64,000 bases of DNA from Schistosoma haematobium (Eukaryota; Platyhelminthes; Trematoda; Strigeidida; Schistosomatidae): the NCBI RefSeq assembly GCF_000699445.3, contig NC_067195.1, forward strand, positions 13,266,787-13,330,786. Reading direction: 5' to 3'. Positions within the stretch are counted from its first letter, which is position 1. Each line of letters starts with the position of its first letter. Below the pieces are notes generated by a model. That model did not search any database. It had not been told where the DNA came from and was given only the letters and a program-made list of their open reading frames with translations. Below are positions 53,948-64,000 of the stretch, in pieces. The translations under genes were made by a program, and so were the position numbers.

Positions 53948-54235
53948 TTACCCGTAACACAAGTTTTCATTCATGTATCCTTTGGCATACACTTCGGTAT
54001 ACTTGCGCTGTGAGCAAATATACGTTACATGCACACCGATAACACACAAGTTTTCATTCATGCATCCCATAGCATACATATAGGTATATTCGCCCACTTG
54101 GAAAGGTAGATGGTCACTGCTCCTTTCAAACGTATTTGCTATAACTGAATGTCTTTTTCGCATTATTTGCATATCACTGGTGCAAAGGATTTCACCCTTG
54201 CACTTTATGACATACACATAGGCATAACACTTCAC
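53948..54235 (-). repeat. Imperfect minisatellite, about three units
   Basis: Plus-strand CACAAGTTTTCATTCATG occurs at about 53958 and 54048, each followed by a CATACA-x-GGTATA segment. A third, weaker unit is near 54190-54225. On the minus strand the open frame repeats MNENLC with TYMYAMGC and TEVYAKGY before it. The frame is a by-product of the repeat rather than evidence of a gene. Confidence 0.5.
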
Positions 54236-54334
54236 GGGAAGTTGGTGGTTACCTCTCCCTCGTATTTGCTACCACATGTTTTTGTTATGTCTTCGACCTG
54301 AAGAATTAAGCTGCTGATTTTATTAGACATACTT

Positions 54335-56400
54335 ACTTACTTACTTACGCCTGTTACTCCCAATGGAGCATAGGCCGCCGACCAGCACTCTCCAACCCAC
54401 TCTGTCCTGGGCCTTCTTTTCTAGTTCCATCCAATTCTTGTTCATTTTTCTCATGTCTATCTCCATTTCTCGGCGTAATGTGTTCTTTGGTCTTCCTCTT
54501 TTACTTTGGCCTTGAGGATTCCATGTGAGGGCTTGTCTTGTGACGCAGTCGGGTGCTTTCCTCAATGTGTGTCCTATCCACTTCCAGCGCTTCTTCCTGA
54601 TTTCTTCCTCCTCTGGGATCTGGTTTGTTCTCTCTCACAGTAGGTTGTTGCTAATAGTGTCCGTCCAACGGATCCGAAGTATTTTGCGTAGACAACTGTT
54701 AATAAACACTTGTATCTTCTGGATGATGGTTTTCGTAGTTCTCCAGGTTTCTGTCCCATACAGTAGAACTGTTTTGACATTTGTATTAAAAATCCTGACC
54801 TTGATGTTGGTTGACAGTTGTTTTGAGTTCCAGATGTTCTTCAGTTGTAAATATGCTGCTCTTGCTTTACCGATCCGCGCTTTCACATTTGCATCAGACC
54901 CACCATGTTCATCAATGATGCTGCCTAGATATGTAAAGGTTTTTACATCTTCCAAACGGTCTCCGTCAATTGTGATTGGATTGGTGCATGCTGTGTTGTA
55001 TTGGAGAATCTTGCTTCTCTCTTGTGTATGTTGAGACCTACTGCTGCTGAGGCTGCTGCTACACTGGTCGTCTTCTCCTGCATTTGTTGTTGCGATTGCG
55101 ATAGGAGGGCCAGATTATCTGAGAAGTCTAGATCATCCAACTGCACCCTGAATGTCCACTGTATCCCGTGCTTCCCTTCAGATGTTGACGTCTTCATGAT
55201 CCGGTCGATCACCAGGAGAAAGAGAAAGGGTGAGAGTAAGCAACCTTGCCTAACACCGGTTTTTACTTCGAACGACTTTGTCAACTGTCCTCCATGCACG
55301 ATTTTGTAGCGTAATCCATCATATGAATTCTGTATGATATTGACTATCTTCTGAGGCACGCCGTAGTGTCGAAGAAGTTTCCATAGTGTTGTTCTGTCCA
55401 CGCTATCAAGTACCTTTTCGTAGTCAATGAAGTTGATGTAGAGTGATGAATTCCATTCAATTGATTGTTCCACAATGATCCGTAGAGTTGCGATTTGGTC
55501 TGTACGCGATCTATCCTTACGGAATCCTGCCTGTTGGTCACGAAGTTGGGCGTCTACGCAGTCCTTCATCCTGTTTAACAATACCCTGTTGAAGACTTTT
55601 CCCGGTATTAAGAGAAGAGTGATGCCCCTGTAGTTATCACACTTGCTGAGATCGCCTTTCTTCGGTATTTTGATCAGGAGTCCTTCTTTCCAGTCTTTTG
55701 GTACTTGTTCCCCATCACAAATCTTATTGAAGAGAATGTGGAGTATCCTTGCAGTTGCCGCTACGTCTGCTTTTAGTGCCTCTGCTGGATTGTTGTCTGG
55801 TCCTGCTGCTTTGCCACTCTTGATTTGTCTGATGGCCATGCTGATTTCTTCAATTGTTGGTGGGCCAACATTGGTTGGGAGGTCCGTGGGTGCTGCTTCG
55901 ATGTTGGATGGGTTCAGTGGTGCTGGTCGACTCAAGAGTTCTTTGAAGTGTTCTACCCACCTGTTTTGTTGCTCTTCAATGTTGGTGATTACCTCGCCTT
56001 CCTTGCTTTTCACTGGTCGTTCTGGTTTTCGGCGATTTCCAGAGAGTTTCTTTGTCATGTCATACAGTTGTCTCATGTTTCCTTCTCTTGCAGCCTTTTC
56101 CGCCGTTGTTGCTAAATCTTCTACATATTTACGTTTGTCGGTTATGAAGCTCCTCTTCACCTAATTGTTTACTTCTGTGTATTCAGCTTGTGCCTTGACT
56201 TTTTCTGCTCTTGTTCGGATGGTATTGGTTGTTGCCCTCTTGTTCCTTTTTTCTTGAATCTTATCCAGTGTATCAACAGCGATCCGCTTTTTGTGGCCCA
56301 GAACCTCATGGTATGTTGAATTGATTGCTCCTTTGATCCCCTTCCAGTTGCTTCCCACAGTAGTTCCTTCTTTATTGAGTAGATCATAGAACAGATATTT
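54335..56400 (-). mobile_element. 5'-truncated SR2-like RTE element, copy 2
   Basis: Minus strand. 3' end at 54335-54350 with a TAAG-type tail (four ACTT units on the plus strand), 5' truncation near 56400 within the linker upstream of RT. Over the shared 2 kb it is almost identical to 2640-4700. RT is open over 405 codons, so this is the better preserved of the two copies. Confidence 0.88.
54943..56160 (-). pseudogene. SR2-like reverse transcriptase, 405-codon open frame, motif C mutated
   Basis: Continuous frame with VGPPTIEEISMAIRQIKSGK, QAGFRKDRSRTDQIATLRII, NFIDYEKVLDSVDR (motif A), GVRQGCLLSPFLFLLVID (motif B) and LDFSDNLALLSQ (motif C). The active site should read ADD and has SDN, so the second metal-binding Asp is Asn. 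A TAG at 56161-56163 breaks it from the upstream linker (AEYTEVNN), and the C-terminal part (MEDVKTFTYLGSIIDEH) lies in another frame at 54955-54635. Not active. Confidence 0.82.
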
Positions 56401-57699
56401 TTCAACTTACGTCCCTTGAGCTAACACACATGTATACTCTTTCAATACACCTTCGTACATAAATTACACAAGCCGAAGCTCATGCAATTTATATACATGA
56501 ACATACACATAGGGCATCCCGCAAGATTTTAGAGAGCCTCGAAGAATAGAACCCAGTTAATCTTGTTTGCTGCAAAGTGATGGATCAGTCTGATCTCTGT
56601 CGACCGTCCAAGTTGCCCACTGTTGCTCAGCAGCACCACCAGGAAGTTTTAGATCTGATTTTGCTGTCGTTTTTGGTGTTCATCTTATGTTATCATTGAA
56701 ATGTTTAACAGATTGATCCAATGTATTTTCTACAAAGCTCCTGTATCATTCTAAACATTTTATATATAAATAAGAGTTTATAACTTTCTGGAATACAACC
56801 GATCAACGCCTGTTGCAATATTTACGTTTTGAGCAGGTTTCCATCAATTAGCCTCTAAACTTACGTCATCAGTATATTTTTGATATTTGGTTATAACGGT
56901 AGAATCTAGGATATATTTGTTTATTTATGTTTCTGATGTAAAGTAATTTTATCGAAATATTCAACTTTATCATTGAAATGAAACAAAATACACAATATTA
57001 TACATATTCAAACTATATGATTTTATTTCTATAAGAGTTACATAGATATTCCTCATGTAAATATATATATATATTCTTATTTGTTTAAAAGTAGATTTTA
57101 ATTAGTCATTTATTTAGATAAGTTTCAACAAGAAATTAATTCATTCCATTATGTACTTCATATAGAATGTCATTTTGAGTAATTTATATTACATTCATTA
57201 TTCATTTACATCTGTAAGCCTAGAAAGTGTTCTACATATAAATAATGTATTATAATAATCAATATCCTGTGAAAAAACTTCATCTAAACTTATACAGGAT
57301 AGAACAAGTTCAGTTAATTTCTTTTCTCTTTTAATCATACAGAGTTAACTATTAAATTTCATTAATTTTTATATCAAGTGATTGTACAAATGTCAGGGCA
57401 TAGGTAACGAAAAAAAAAGAAAAACATAACTCATATATAATGAACTTTCTTATGAATATTTCAGAGTGGTACATACTTTCACGGTGATATTTAAAGTTAA
57501 TTAACATTAGCGTTATTAACATTTAGGTTTCAAAATTTTTATGTGTATGAAAACATTTGTTTATTTCTCTCTTTCTCTCACTCTCTCATATACGTTTTGC
57601 GTCTGTGATTAGTGACAGAGTGAATTTCATGCAATATCGTGAATAAAAAAAAACAACCAAATAGACTAGTAAAGCGATTGTATGTATTGTATCAGCACT
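56401..57699. other. AT-rich DNA, nothing recognised
   Basis: Very AT-rich with short TA runs (57060-57075). No coding or repeat signal. Confidence 0.5.
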
Positions 57700-57850
57700 A
57701 ATTAATTCAGTCAATCAGTCAGTCATATGTAGAAACTGGCAAAGATATGAGTTAAGTCAATTTGTCACACCAAGTATTAGCACGTCAGGATGAAATTAAC
57801 ACAATGAATATCAAAGAAGTAGAAATAATCATTAGTTCTAACTCATAAAA
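57700..57850 (-). mobile_element. 3' UTR fragment of an SR3-like RTE element
   Basis: On the minus strand ACTTGGTGTGACAAATTGAC followed by ATATGACTGACTGATTGACTG matches the RTE tail (GTGTGGCAACTTGA ... TGACTGACTGACTGA). Tail only. Confidence 0.5.
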
Positions 57851-58289
57851 CATTAACACTAATAACAATACTTCATGTTGATGAAACATTTATTAAGATA
57901 CAGGATATTGTAAATATTTTAACATGAATAATTGAAGGTTTTAGCTTCGCAGTTATTTCATTTAACATTCTAGTCAATTTTCAGTTCATAGGTGGTTGAA
58001 AAAACTATTCCAAAACAATCCCTTCCAATTGTAGCTTAAAATATTTTTTCTGTTTTGGAAAACCCGTTTTACTTAATGGTTACTCAGATGTATTCTGCAT
58101 TTAAACAAATAGATATTGGAATACTTCATGTGTGTTATTATTTGTTGAGTATTCTTGATCAGTACGGTTCTTTTTTAACTTGTCATCATTTTTACACGTA
58201 ATACTATTTACTCAATAGTAATAGAATGAAATCATTAAACGCAAAATAGTCTCGCTCTCAATATTTACAACTAAATTATAAATACTTAG
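57851..58289. other. AT-rich DNA, nothing recognised
   Basis: No features; ends at the acceptor AATACTTAG (58289). Confidence 0.45.
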
Positions 58290-58395
58290 AAGCCATAGTT
58301 TACCTCAACGTGAAAAGTTAGCTGATAAATCATTTGGTGAAACCGATTGCATTTGTACTGAGCCATTCGGTTATAATACAGATCAGTTTGCTTTG
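58290..58395 (+). CDS. Candidate internal exon, unknown protein
   Basis: Between acceptor TACTTAG and donor TTTG|GTAAGC, 35 codons are open after one leading base: SHSLPQREKLADKSFGET, then DCICTEPFGYNTDQFAL. Composition is protein-like and both splice sites are good. It begins in phase 2, so it does not join directly to the exon ending at 46745. A missing exon would be needed if it belongs to that gene. No family recognised. Confidence 0.4.
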
Positions 58396-59615
58396 GTAAG
58401 CTGAACATCCTAATTGAAATTACAAATCATGTTCGTTGATAAAATTTGGATTCATTGTAATCTCTGTATGAGAAAATTTAATTGTAATCTGGGTTATTTT
58501 TCAAACAGATCATTATACCCAGCGTGGTTACCAACTATTCCTTTCTCCGTCCATCTCTCTGTGTGTATATATTATGTGTTTTAACATGTACACATCCTCA
58601 ATATACCATGGAAGTTAACCTCGGACTTACCCATTCTACATGGGTAGTTGAGTTGTATACAAAAACAAACTACGAAACCTCGATAATGGTTACTGGTTCG
58701 TATCCGATTTTATTTCTCATACTCATCTGTTTCATGTTTTTAAAAAAATTGCTTTGAATGGTACACACTAAACGATAACATTTGCTAGAATATATTGACC
58801 CATTTTTTGGACATGGTTGAAAATACTGCATAGCAGATAACAATGAGCATGTGATACTACTTTTCAATACTAATAAACCCACAAGTAAAACACTGAAAGA
58901 TAATTTATTGATCTATATTGGCTATATTAAATTAATGACCATTATATTGGAAGTCCAGCCTACTCTCTGAAGCGTACATACTTATTATATAATTAGTATG
59001 TATATCAAAGCGTCCACTTAAAATAACTCACTTTTCGACCAATGATTATAAAACACTAATTCTCAGCATGGAGAAAAACAGTTCCGTTGAAAGCTTGTGT
59101 ATTAGGTCTTATTTTTTGAATAAATCACAGATTAGTTATTTATAAGTAAATAAATTCTATTTAGATGTTTTTTCATGTAATTTCATAGTTTCCGTCTCAT
59201 TTATCACAAGGTTATCTAATACAAGAATAAAATGAAAAAGTTTATTCCTGTTAAACTAATCAATGATTATAGTTAATTATATACTGTTCTCGCCTCGAAT
59301 GCTTGTCCACCCAGATGTGTTCCTCTTCTCTTCTTCTTTACCATCTTTAAAAATATGCGTTACAAACACACGTACGTACACAATCAAGTACTTATTTCCA
59401 GTCAACTAGAAATATTACTGTTGCCATAGTAACTACTAATACTACTACCATCTTCCTTCTGTATCTGTAATTTTGAAGAACTCGTTAGTTTCGTAGTTTG
59501 ATTTTTTGCCACCTTTGTTGTGAACATTAGTAGATTGAAAAAGTTACCATTTCTCGACAAAATGTGTATCCAATATATGAATTATATTATTTTAGGTATC
59601 TAAATCAGTGCTTAG
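58396..59615. other. Putative intron, nothing recognised
   Basis: AT-rich. A 77-codon plus frame at 58524-58757 has a hydrophobic stretch but no motif. Confidence 0.45.
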
Positions 59616-59948
59616 ATGGTTAATTGGTCACCCTCTAAACGGGCGTATAAAATCATACAACATAATTCACTCTGGGCTTCGTCCTTCTTTTGTTCGTACG
59701 TTCTTTTTTTCAGTACTCATTTACTTGGAAATAAGATAAATTCCGATGGATTAAAACAGCATTATACAAACGCGAAAGTTTATAATAAAATTTGCACGAG
59801 AAACTTCCAGTTTTCACCTAATTTGTCCGCCAGCACTGGTTGGTTTACAATGAACCAATCAATACATTGTGGTGTGAATTTGTGCACTGAACATGCAATT
59901 GTTGAACTTTTTTGTTCAGCTAACAACTTTCTACCGATATTTCATTGA
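59616..59948 (+). CDS. Candidate last exon, cysteine-containing unknown protein
   Basis: 110 open codons to TGA at 59946-59948. The codon just before the ATG is TAG, which could also be an acceptor (CAGTGCTTAG|ATG). In that case the frame joins in phase 0 to the exon ending at 58395. Contents: WASSFFCSYVLFFSTHLLGN (hydrophobic), NFQFSPNLSASTGWFTMNQS, IHCGVNLCTEHAIVELFCSA. Five cysteines and two N-glycosylation motifs suggest a secreted or membrane protein. An alternative acceptor at 59595 gives a different frame with 47 codons ending at 59739. No family recognised. Confidence 0.35.
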   Translation: MVNWSPSKRAYKIIQHNSLWASSFFCSYVLFFSTHLLGNKINSDGLKQHYTNAKVYNKICTRNFQFSPNLSASTGWFTMNQSIHCGVNLCTEHAIVELFCSANNFLPIFH

Positions 59949-62429
59949 GTCTACGGAATTAAATTATAAAGTTATTAGTAAAAATAACAAATAATACAAC
60001 ACAACAATTATGTTTTAATTACCTTAATTGATTTTGTAAGAGAAAACAATATCATTTTGCCTTGTTCTCAATGTTAATCGAGAATGGTATAAAATGGTCA
60101 CTACTAGGCTAAGTGAGTTGAAATCATGGTGCATTTTTTAAAACGTTAAGATATCGGATAAGATCAAACGGAAGTCCTTAGTTACAGTTGGTATTTGTCA
60201 ATTAAGTGTCTCTATAACAAACACGTTACTACTAGGCTAAATGTACTACAACTAACATTCTATGGGATTGATTTGTTCTAATTAATTAGCCATTGAGTAA
60301 TCAGTGACATTTCGCGCTCAAGTTCTTATCAGTTGATTTAAATTACTAAATTGTTAGCCCTATTTTTTATATGAAGACCAATCAAACTGCTGATCTACTT
60401 AACCCGAGCATTTTGAAGTTGAATTCAGTTGGTTCACAGTTGACCAACAGGTTACAGATGGTTTACTATTATTATTATTATTTTTAATATTATTATTATT
60501 TCATAGCGAACAATTAGATAATCCGGTTAAATGGAACATATATTTTTATAGTTTACATAACTAAATTATCTTTGACTTAAATAAACTAAGAAGCAGTGGA
60601 TTTAATTGTGTGTTTAAGTTTCAGATCAGTGATTGGTCACTGGCATTCAGCGGTTTACATTTTCAACTGTTATTTTTGTCTACTGTCTACTATCCTTTGG
60701 ATAACATACTTCACTCAAATCAGAACAAGAATTGAAAGCGAACGATAATGATTCCATTAAAACTTAACAACAAAAGCACATTAGTAAAAATATTTGAGTT
60801 TATACATAATCTTGGGTAAAAACATACTTCAGGTACGAGTTTGAAACAATGGTGACGAATTTCCAGGAAGTTCTTCGGCAATCACGAAACAGCTTTCATA
60901 CATGAATTGTTTATGGAAAAGAAAACAGTAATGTTGGAAAGTATAAATATATTTTACACGAATAATAAGTCTATTAATGTCTTGTGTAGGTTACCGTACC
61001 CATAAATCTGACATATTAACTCATCCTAATGGATACATATTGTCCAACCCCTCTTCGTAAAGACCTAAGCCGATTTTTAAAGATCCCCACATTAATTCGA
61101 GCTTAGGTTACGGTTTTCATTTCGAACTGGTATCCACCATAACGTAAAAGTGCTCTTCAGCCATAGCGATTAATGAGTTTTGTCCCCAAAATAAAAGTGG
61201 CACCATCTGCTTAGTTCGTTCATAAGATGTTGTACCACAAAGTTAGGGTTTGTTTCAGAATTAAGGATTTAGGGTTACGATTTATAGGTAGTACCGATTT
61301 GCCTGCTATAAATAGTCTACAGAGAAAAATTCTAGCATTTCTCAAATTTAACACCATTTTTATTTAATGGTGACAGAAAGTAATTTTCCTCTTTCATTTT
61401 AAACGTTTTGAGCAGTATGGCAAATTTACTCCTACCACTAGTTATACGTGTAATGTTCAGTCTTTGGTAGGTTTGCGCTTAACGTAAAGGTGGCTTGTGT
61501 ACCGGAGGAGTGTGGGGAACAGTATGTGAGATTATCTGAAAGAGAAAAGAACGAAAGAAAAGTGGTCTGGCGACTCAGTAAGCACACAGAGTGCATTTAC
61601 AGTTAATCATGAAATCAGTCGACAACAATCAGAAATAACACGAGCGAGAGGTTAAGACAGTTTGACAATCGAAACTAGTTGACATCTTAAGGTTTCGAAT
61701 GCGTTACATACACGGTATTTCAAATTATCACAAGAAACCTAAATGACTCATTCTCGATTTCGAACTATCTTGTAACATCTCTCCAATTCTCCCTCTAGCT
61801 CCGACTAGTTGCAAAATAAACCAACCAATGTGTTTTGATTTTTCTCATATCATTGCATGCAATAGCCATGATTCTATCATTGCTGCAAACACCAACATGT
61901 ATTGTTAAATTGTTTTCCGTCAACAAACCGACCATTGAACGTTTTGCTCGTGAAATGTTACAATATGACAGCATCCTACTAGGGATTTGTCTCCCTTTTA
62001 AAAAAATAAACAAAGCTCATTGAATACTCCCATAAATTTTAGGTTATATTCCAACAATAATCATGAGAATTTGCTTAAAGCCTGATGACAAAATCTGCTT
62101 GTGATTTTGCATTTCTTTAATGTCTTTTAATCTATTATTTTCATTACAACCAGTTTCTTTCCTCATTTAACCTTTATAAATGAATGAATAATAAATTTGG
62201 TGCTATTCAATGTAGAGGAACAAGTCGAAATTGTTATATTTTGGTTTTTAGATGATAAAAAACCTGAAGCGCATTGACTAGTTGACATTTTCCTCTATAT
62301 GGTTTCTTATTTTAGGGAACAATAAGTTTTAATTATCGATTTTTAGTGTGGAAGCAAATGGGACAGATAACACAACCGGCGCATATTTATCGACACACAT
62401 AAATGCCTAGGAAAAGTATTCACTCCTGC
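59949..62429. other. Gene-free AT-rich DNA
   Basis: ATTAAA near 59957 might serve the preceding exon as a poly(A) signal. A short (ATT)n lies at 60466-60500. 61000-61330 is slightly richer in GC without identity. Nothing else recognised. Confidence 0.5.
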
Positions 62430-62528
62430 CATTATTATTATTATTATTATTATTATTGTTGTTGTTGTTGTTGTTGTTGTTATTGTTATTATTATTATTA
62501 TTATTATTGTTATTATTATTATTATTAT
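62430..62528 (+). repeat. Compound (ATT)n/(GTT)n microsatellite
   Basis: ATT units, then GTT units, then ATT/GTT mixture, about 33 triplets in all. Confidence 0.95.
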
Positions 62529-62829
62529 GGAATAGTAATTAGAGAAATCAATGTAGGTCTTGCATTTTTTCAAAGTGATACAACCAACCTGTTAGTGCAT
62601 ATGGTTTACAATTTAGTCACCAATAACCTAGGTATTAAACTGTCATAGACTGAAAAATAATGTGAATGGTCGCATTTGTGTCCAGTCTTTATGTTCCTAA
62701 TGTTATTGAGTTTGATAATATTTTTTTGGATACTTTTTATTCTCCAGTTTGGGGGTTTTGTGAAAATTGTTGAGTTTTATAGTTAATGAACAATTCTTCA
62801 GAATTAGGAAGTACTGGACAATTGGTTTG

Positions 62830-62985
62830 TGATGTGATCGGTCAACGCTCAACGCTAGTTCAAAAGTTTCTGTATTCGACCCGCAATGAAGTCGTCAAGA
62901 CTACAGGTACACCATCCTGATGAGTGCCAGATAGCATAAAACCTATGTCTACCTCCCACCACCACCTTACATCTCTCTCACTGTA
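62830..62985 (+). repeat. tRNA-derived SINE with mutated hammerhead
   Basis: Plus strand: B-box-like TGTATTCGACCCGC (62871-62884), GTCGTCAAGACTACAGGTACA, then core CTGATGA (62917-62923), stem II GTGC/GCAT (62924-62927 with 62934-62937), and AAAA where GAAA is required (62938-62941). The core is perfect, but the catalytic G12 is A, so it should not cleave. Confidence 0.6.
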
Positions 62986-64000
62986 TAAATGTAAGACAAG
63001 CAGTAAAAAACTTGAACGTACTCACAATTATACTAGGTTCTACGCTGTCCATATTTTTGGAATTAAGCGTAATCTTCAGAAGAATGAGCTGATTAAAAAA
63101 TGTAACATCCGTTGAAGAGGTCATTTGTTTCATCGGTAGATATCCAAGCCAATAAAGAGACTGCATTTGTATGCTAATGAGGGCTTAGATTTCTCTACAC
63201 AAATTTTTATGATCACTGATTTATGGAAATCAAAAAAGTAATAACAGGGAAATAACGTGCATGCGATTCAAAAGATAATTAAACACTAAATGCTTTGGTT
63301 GACGTAAACGGTGTATATATCAGTCGTCTAGGAATGTAATTTCCGGTTATATTTCTTATTCATATATGCATGGTCAACAGTAAGGTTAATGATTGATTTA
63401 AATTATTCATAAGTTACTGCGTAAAATAAATGTGTTTTTAATAAATGCAGGTGATATAAGGAAACTCAAAAAATTGTGGATTTGAAACCACAACGATCTT
63501 TCATTTATACAGTCAACCAATCGGAACAAATTCTATCCATGTCTTCTGTTAATAATTTTCATATGCACACACGTTACTGACTTCAGAAATATTTCCTAGA
63601 ATTTTACCAAAAAGTTATAATCGAGTGGGATTCATCTGTTTCTGTCATGAAGCGAATTTCGCCCATGCTAATAGAATGATAGTTGCTCAGTATCACAATT
63701 TAACTAAAATTAGATAAGTGAAACAATTCAGTTGTTGAAATGTAACGGATTCGTCAAGTGAGGTGTAACAGGAACGTAGGTGAACACTGCTTAATAGACT
63801 TATGTTATGAGCCAAAACAGCTGTTCGTTGCTCTATAGTTTTCAGTAGATGTTTAACCTGATCGCAGTTCGTGATCTACACAACATATTCAAGTTTAATT
63901 AATTAAATATAAGGTCATGACCATTTGTTAATATGCTTTTCAACAGTTTTACCCCACACATTTCAATGTTAGAGTCTGAACATAAATCCAGTTATATATA
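62986..64000. other. AT-rich DNA, no gene seen
   Basis: Short frames at 62924-63115 and 62978-63166 overlap on opposite strands and show no motif. Confidence 0.5.

Noticed and set aside
61795..62023. Overlapping frames of 72 and 62 codons on opposite strands
   Set aside because: No domain, no splice sites of quality, and no reason to prefer either strand.
62343..62648. Frames rich in Ile/Thr or Tyr/Cys runs
   Set aside because: Translation of the (ATT)n/(GTT)n microsatellite.
1..64000. CRISPR arrays, bacterial operons, phage or toxin-antitoxin systems
   Set aside because: Everything recognised is eukaryotic; direct repeats seen are microsatellites, retroelements or minisatellites without regular spacers.

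Overview
The window is AT-rich eukaryotic DNA. It has spliced genes with GT-AG introns of 1.5 to 7 kb and is packed with retroelements. Four things together point to a schistosome (genus Schistosoma): tRNA-derived SINEs that carry hammerhead ribozymes of the Sm-alpha type; several RTE-clade non-LTR elements of SR2 and SR3/Perere-3 type; Penelope-like elements; and a CsRn1-type Ty3/gypsy element whose Gag has a CHCC box. The species cannot be fixed from the sequence alone.

Layout. 1-1460: a dead Penelope-like element. 2640-5790: an SR2-like RTE copy (minus). 6029-25787 (plus): the 3' seven exons of an SGK-type AGC protein kinase, from just after the glycine-rich loop to the stop codon. The predicted 317 in-window residues show every kinase landmark that falls inside the window and end in an FSGFSY hydrophobic motif. 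Its introns hold a deleted RTE derivative, at least seven hammerhead-SINE copies or fossils (most visibly degenerate, one nearly intact), a Penelope-like element with an intact YTDD, and RTE 5' and 3' fragments. 25788-34600: gene-free DNA with an RTE copy, a pair of diverged direct repeats and a CR1-like fragment.

35047-40572 (minus) is a complete, young Ty3/gypsy retrotransposon. Its LTRs are identical as far as I can read, and it keeps a PBS, a polypurine tract, gag and pol. Its only visible coding defect is one in-frame TGA between protease and reverse transcriptase.

41314-46745 (plus) holds two exons of a putative secreted protein with a signal peptide and a discoidin/fucolectin-like galactose-binding fold. 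More candidate exons lie at 53712, 58290 and 59616. The second exon sits between two virtually identical 2.16 kb copies of an SR3-like RTE element (42003-44167 and 48662-50826). The second of these is a full-length insertion, 46948-50826, with a 13-bp target-site duplication and a possible HDV-like ribozyme fold at its 5' end. Two more RTE copies (51365-52870 and 54335-56400, minus) and a 3' tail follow. The last 4 kb is mostly featureless apart from a (TTA)n/(TTG)n microsatellite and one more SINE with a decayed hammerhead.

Only the kinase gene and the LTR element are firmly supported as coding. Nearly all other long reading frames belong to inactivated retroelements. In four RTE copies the second catalytic aspartate of the polymerase can be seen to be lost.
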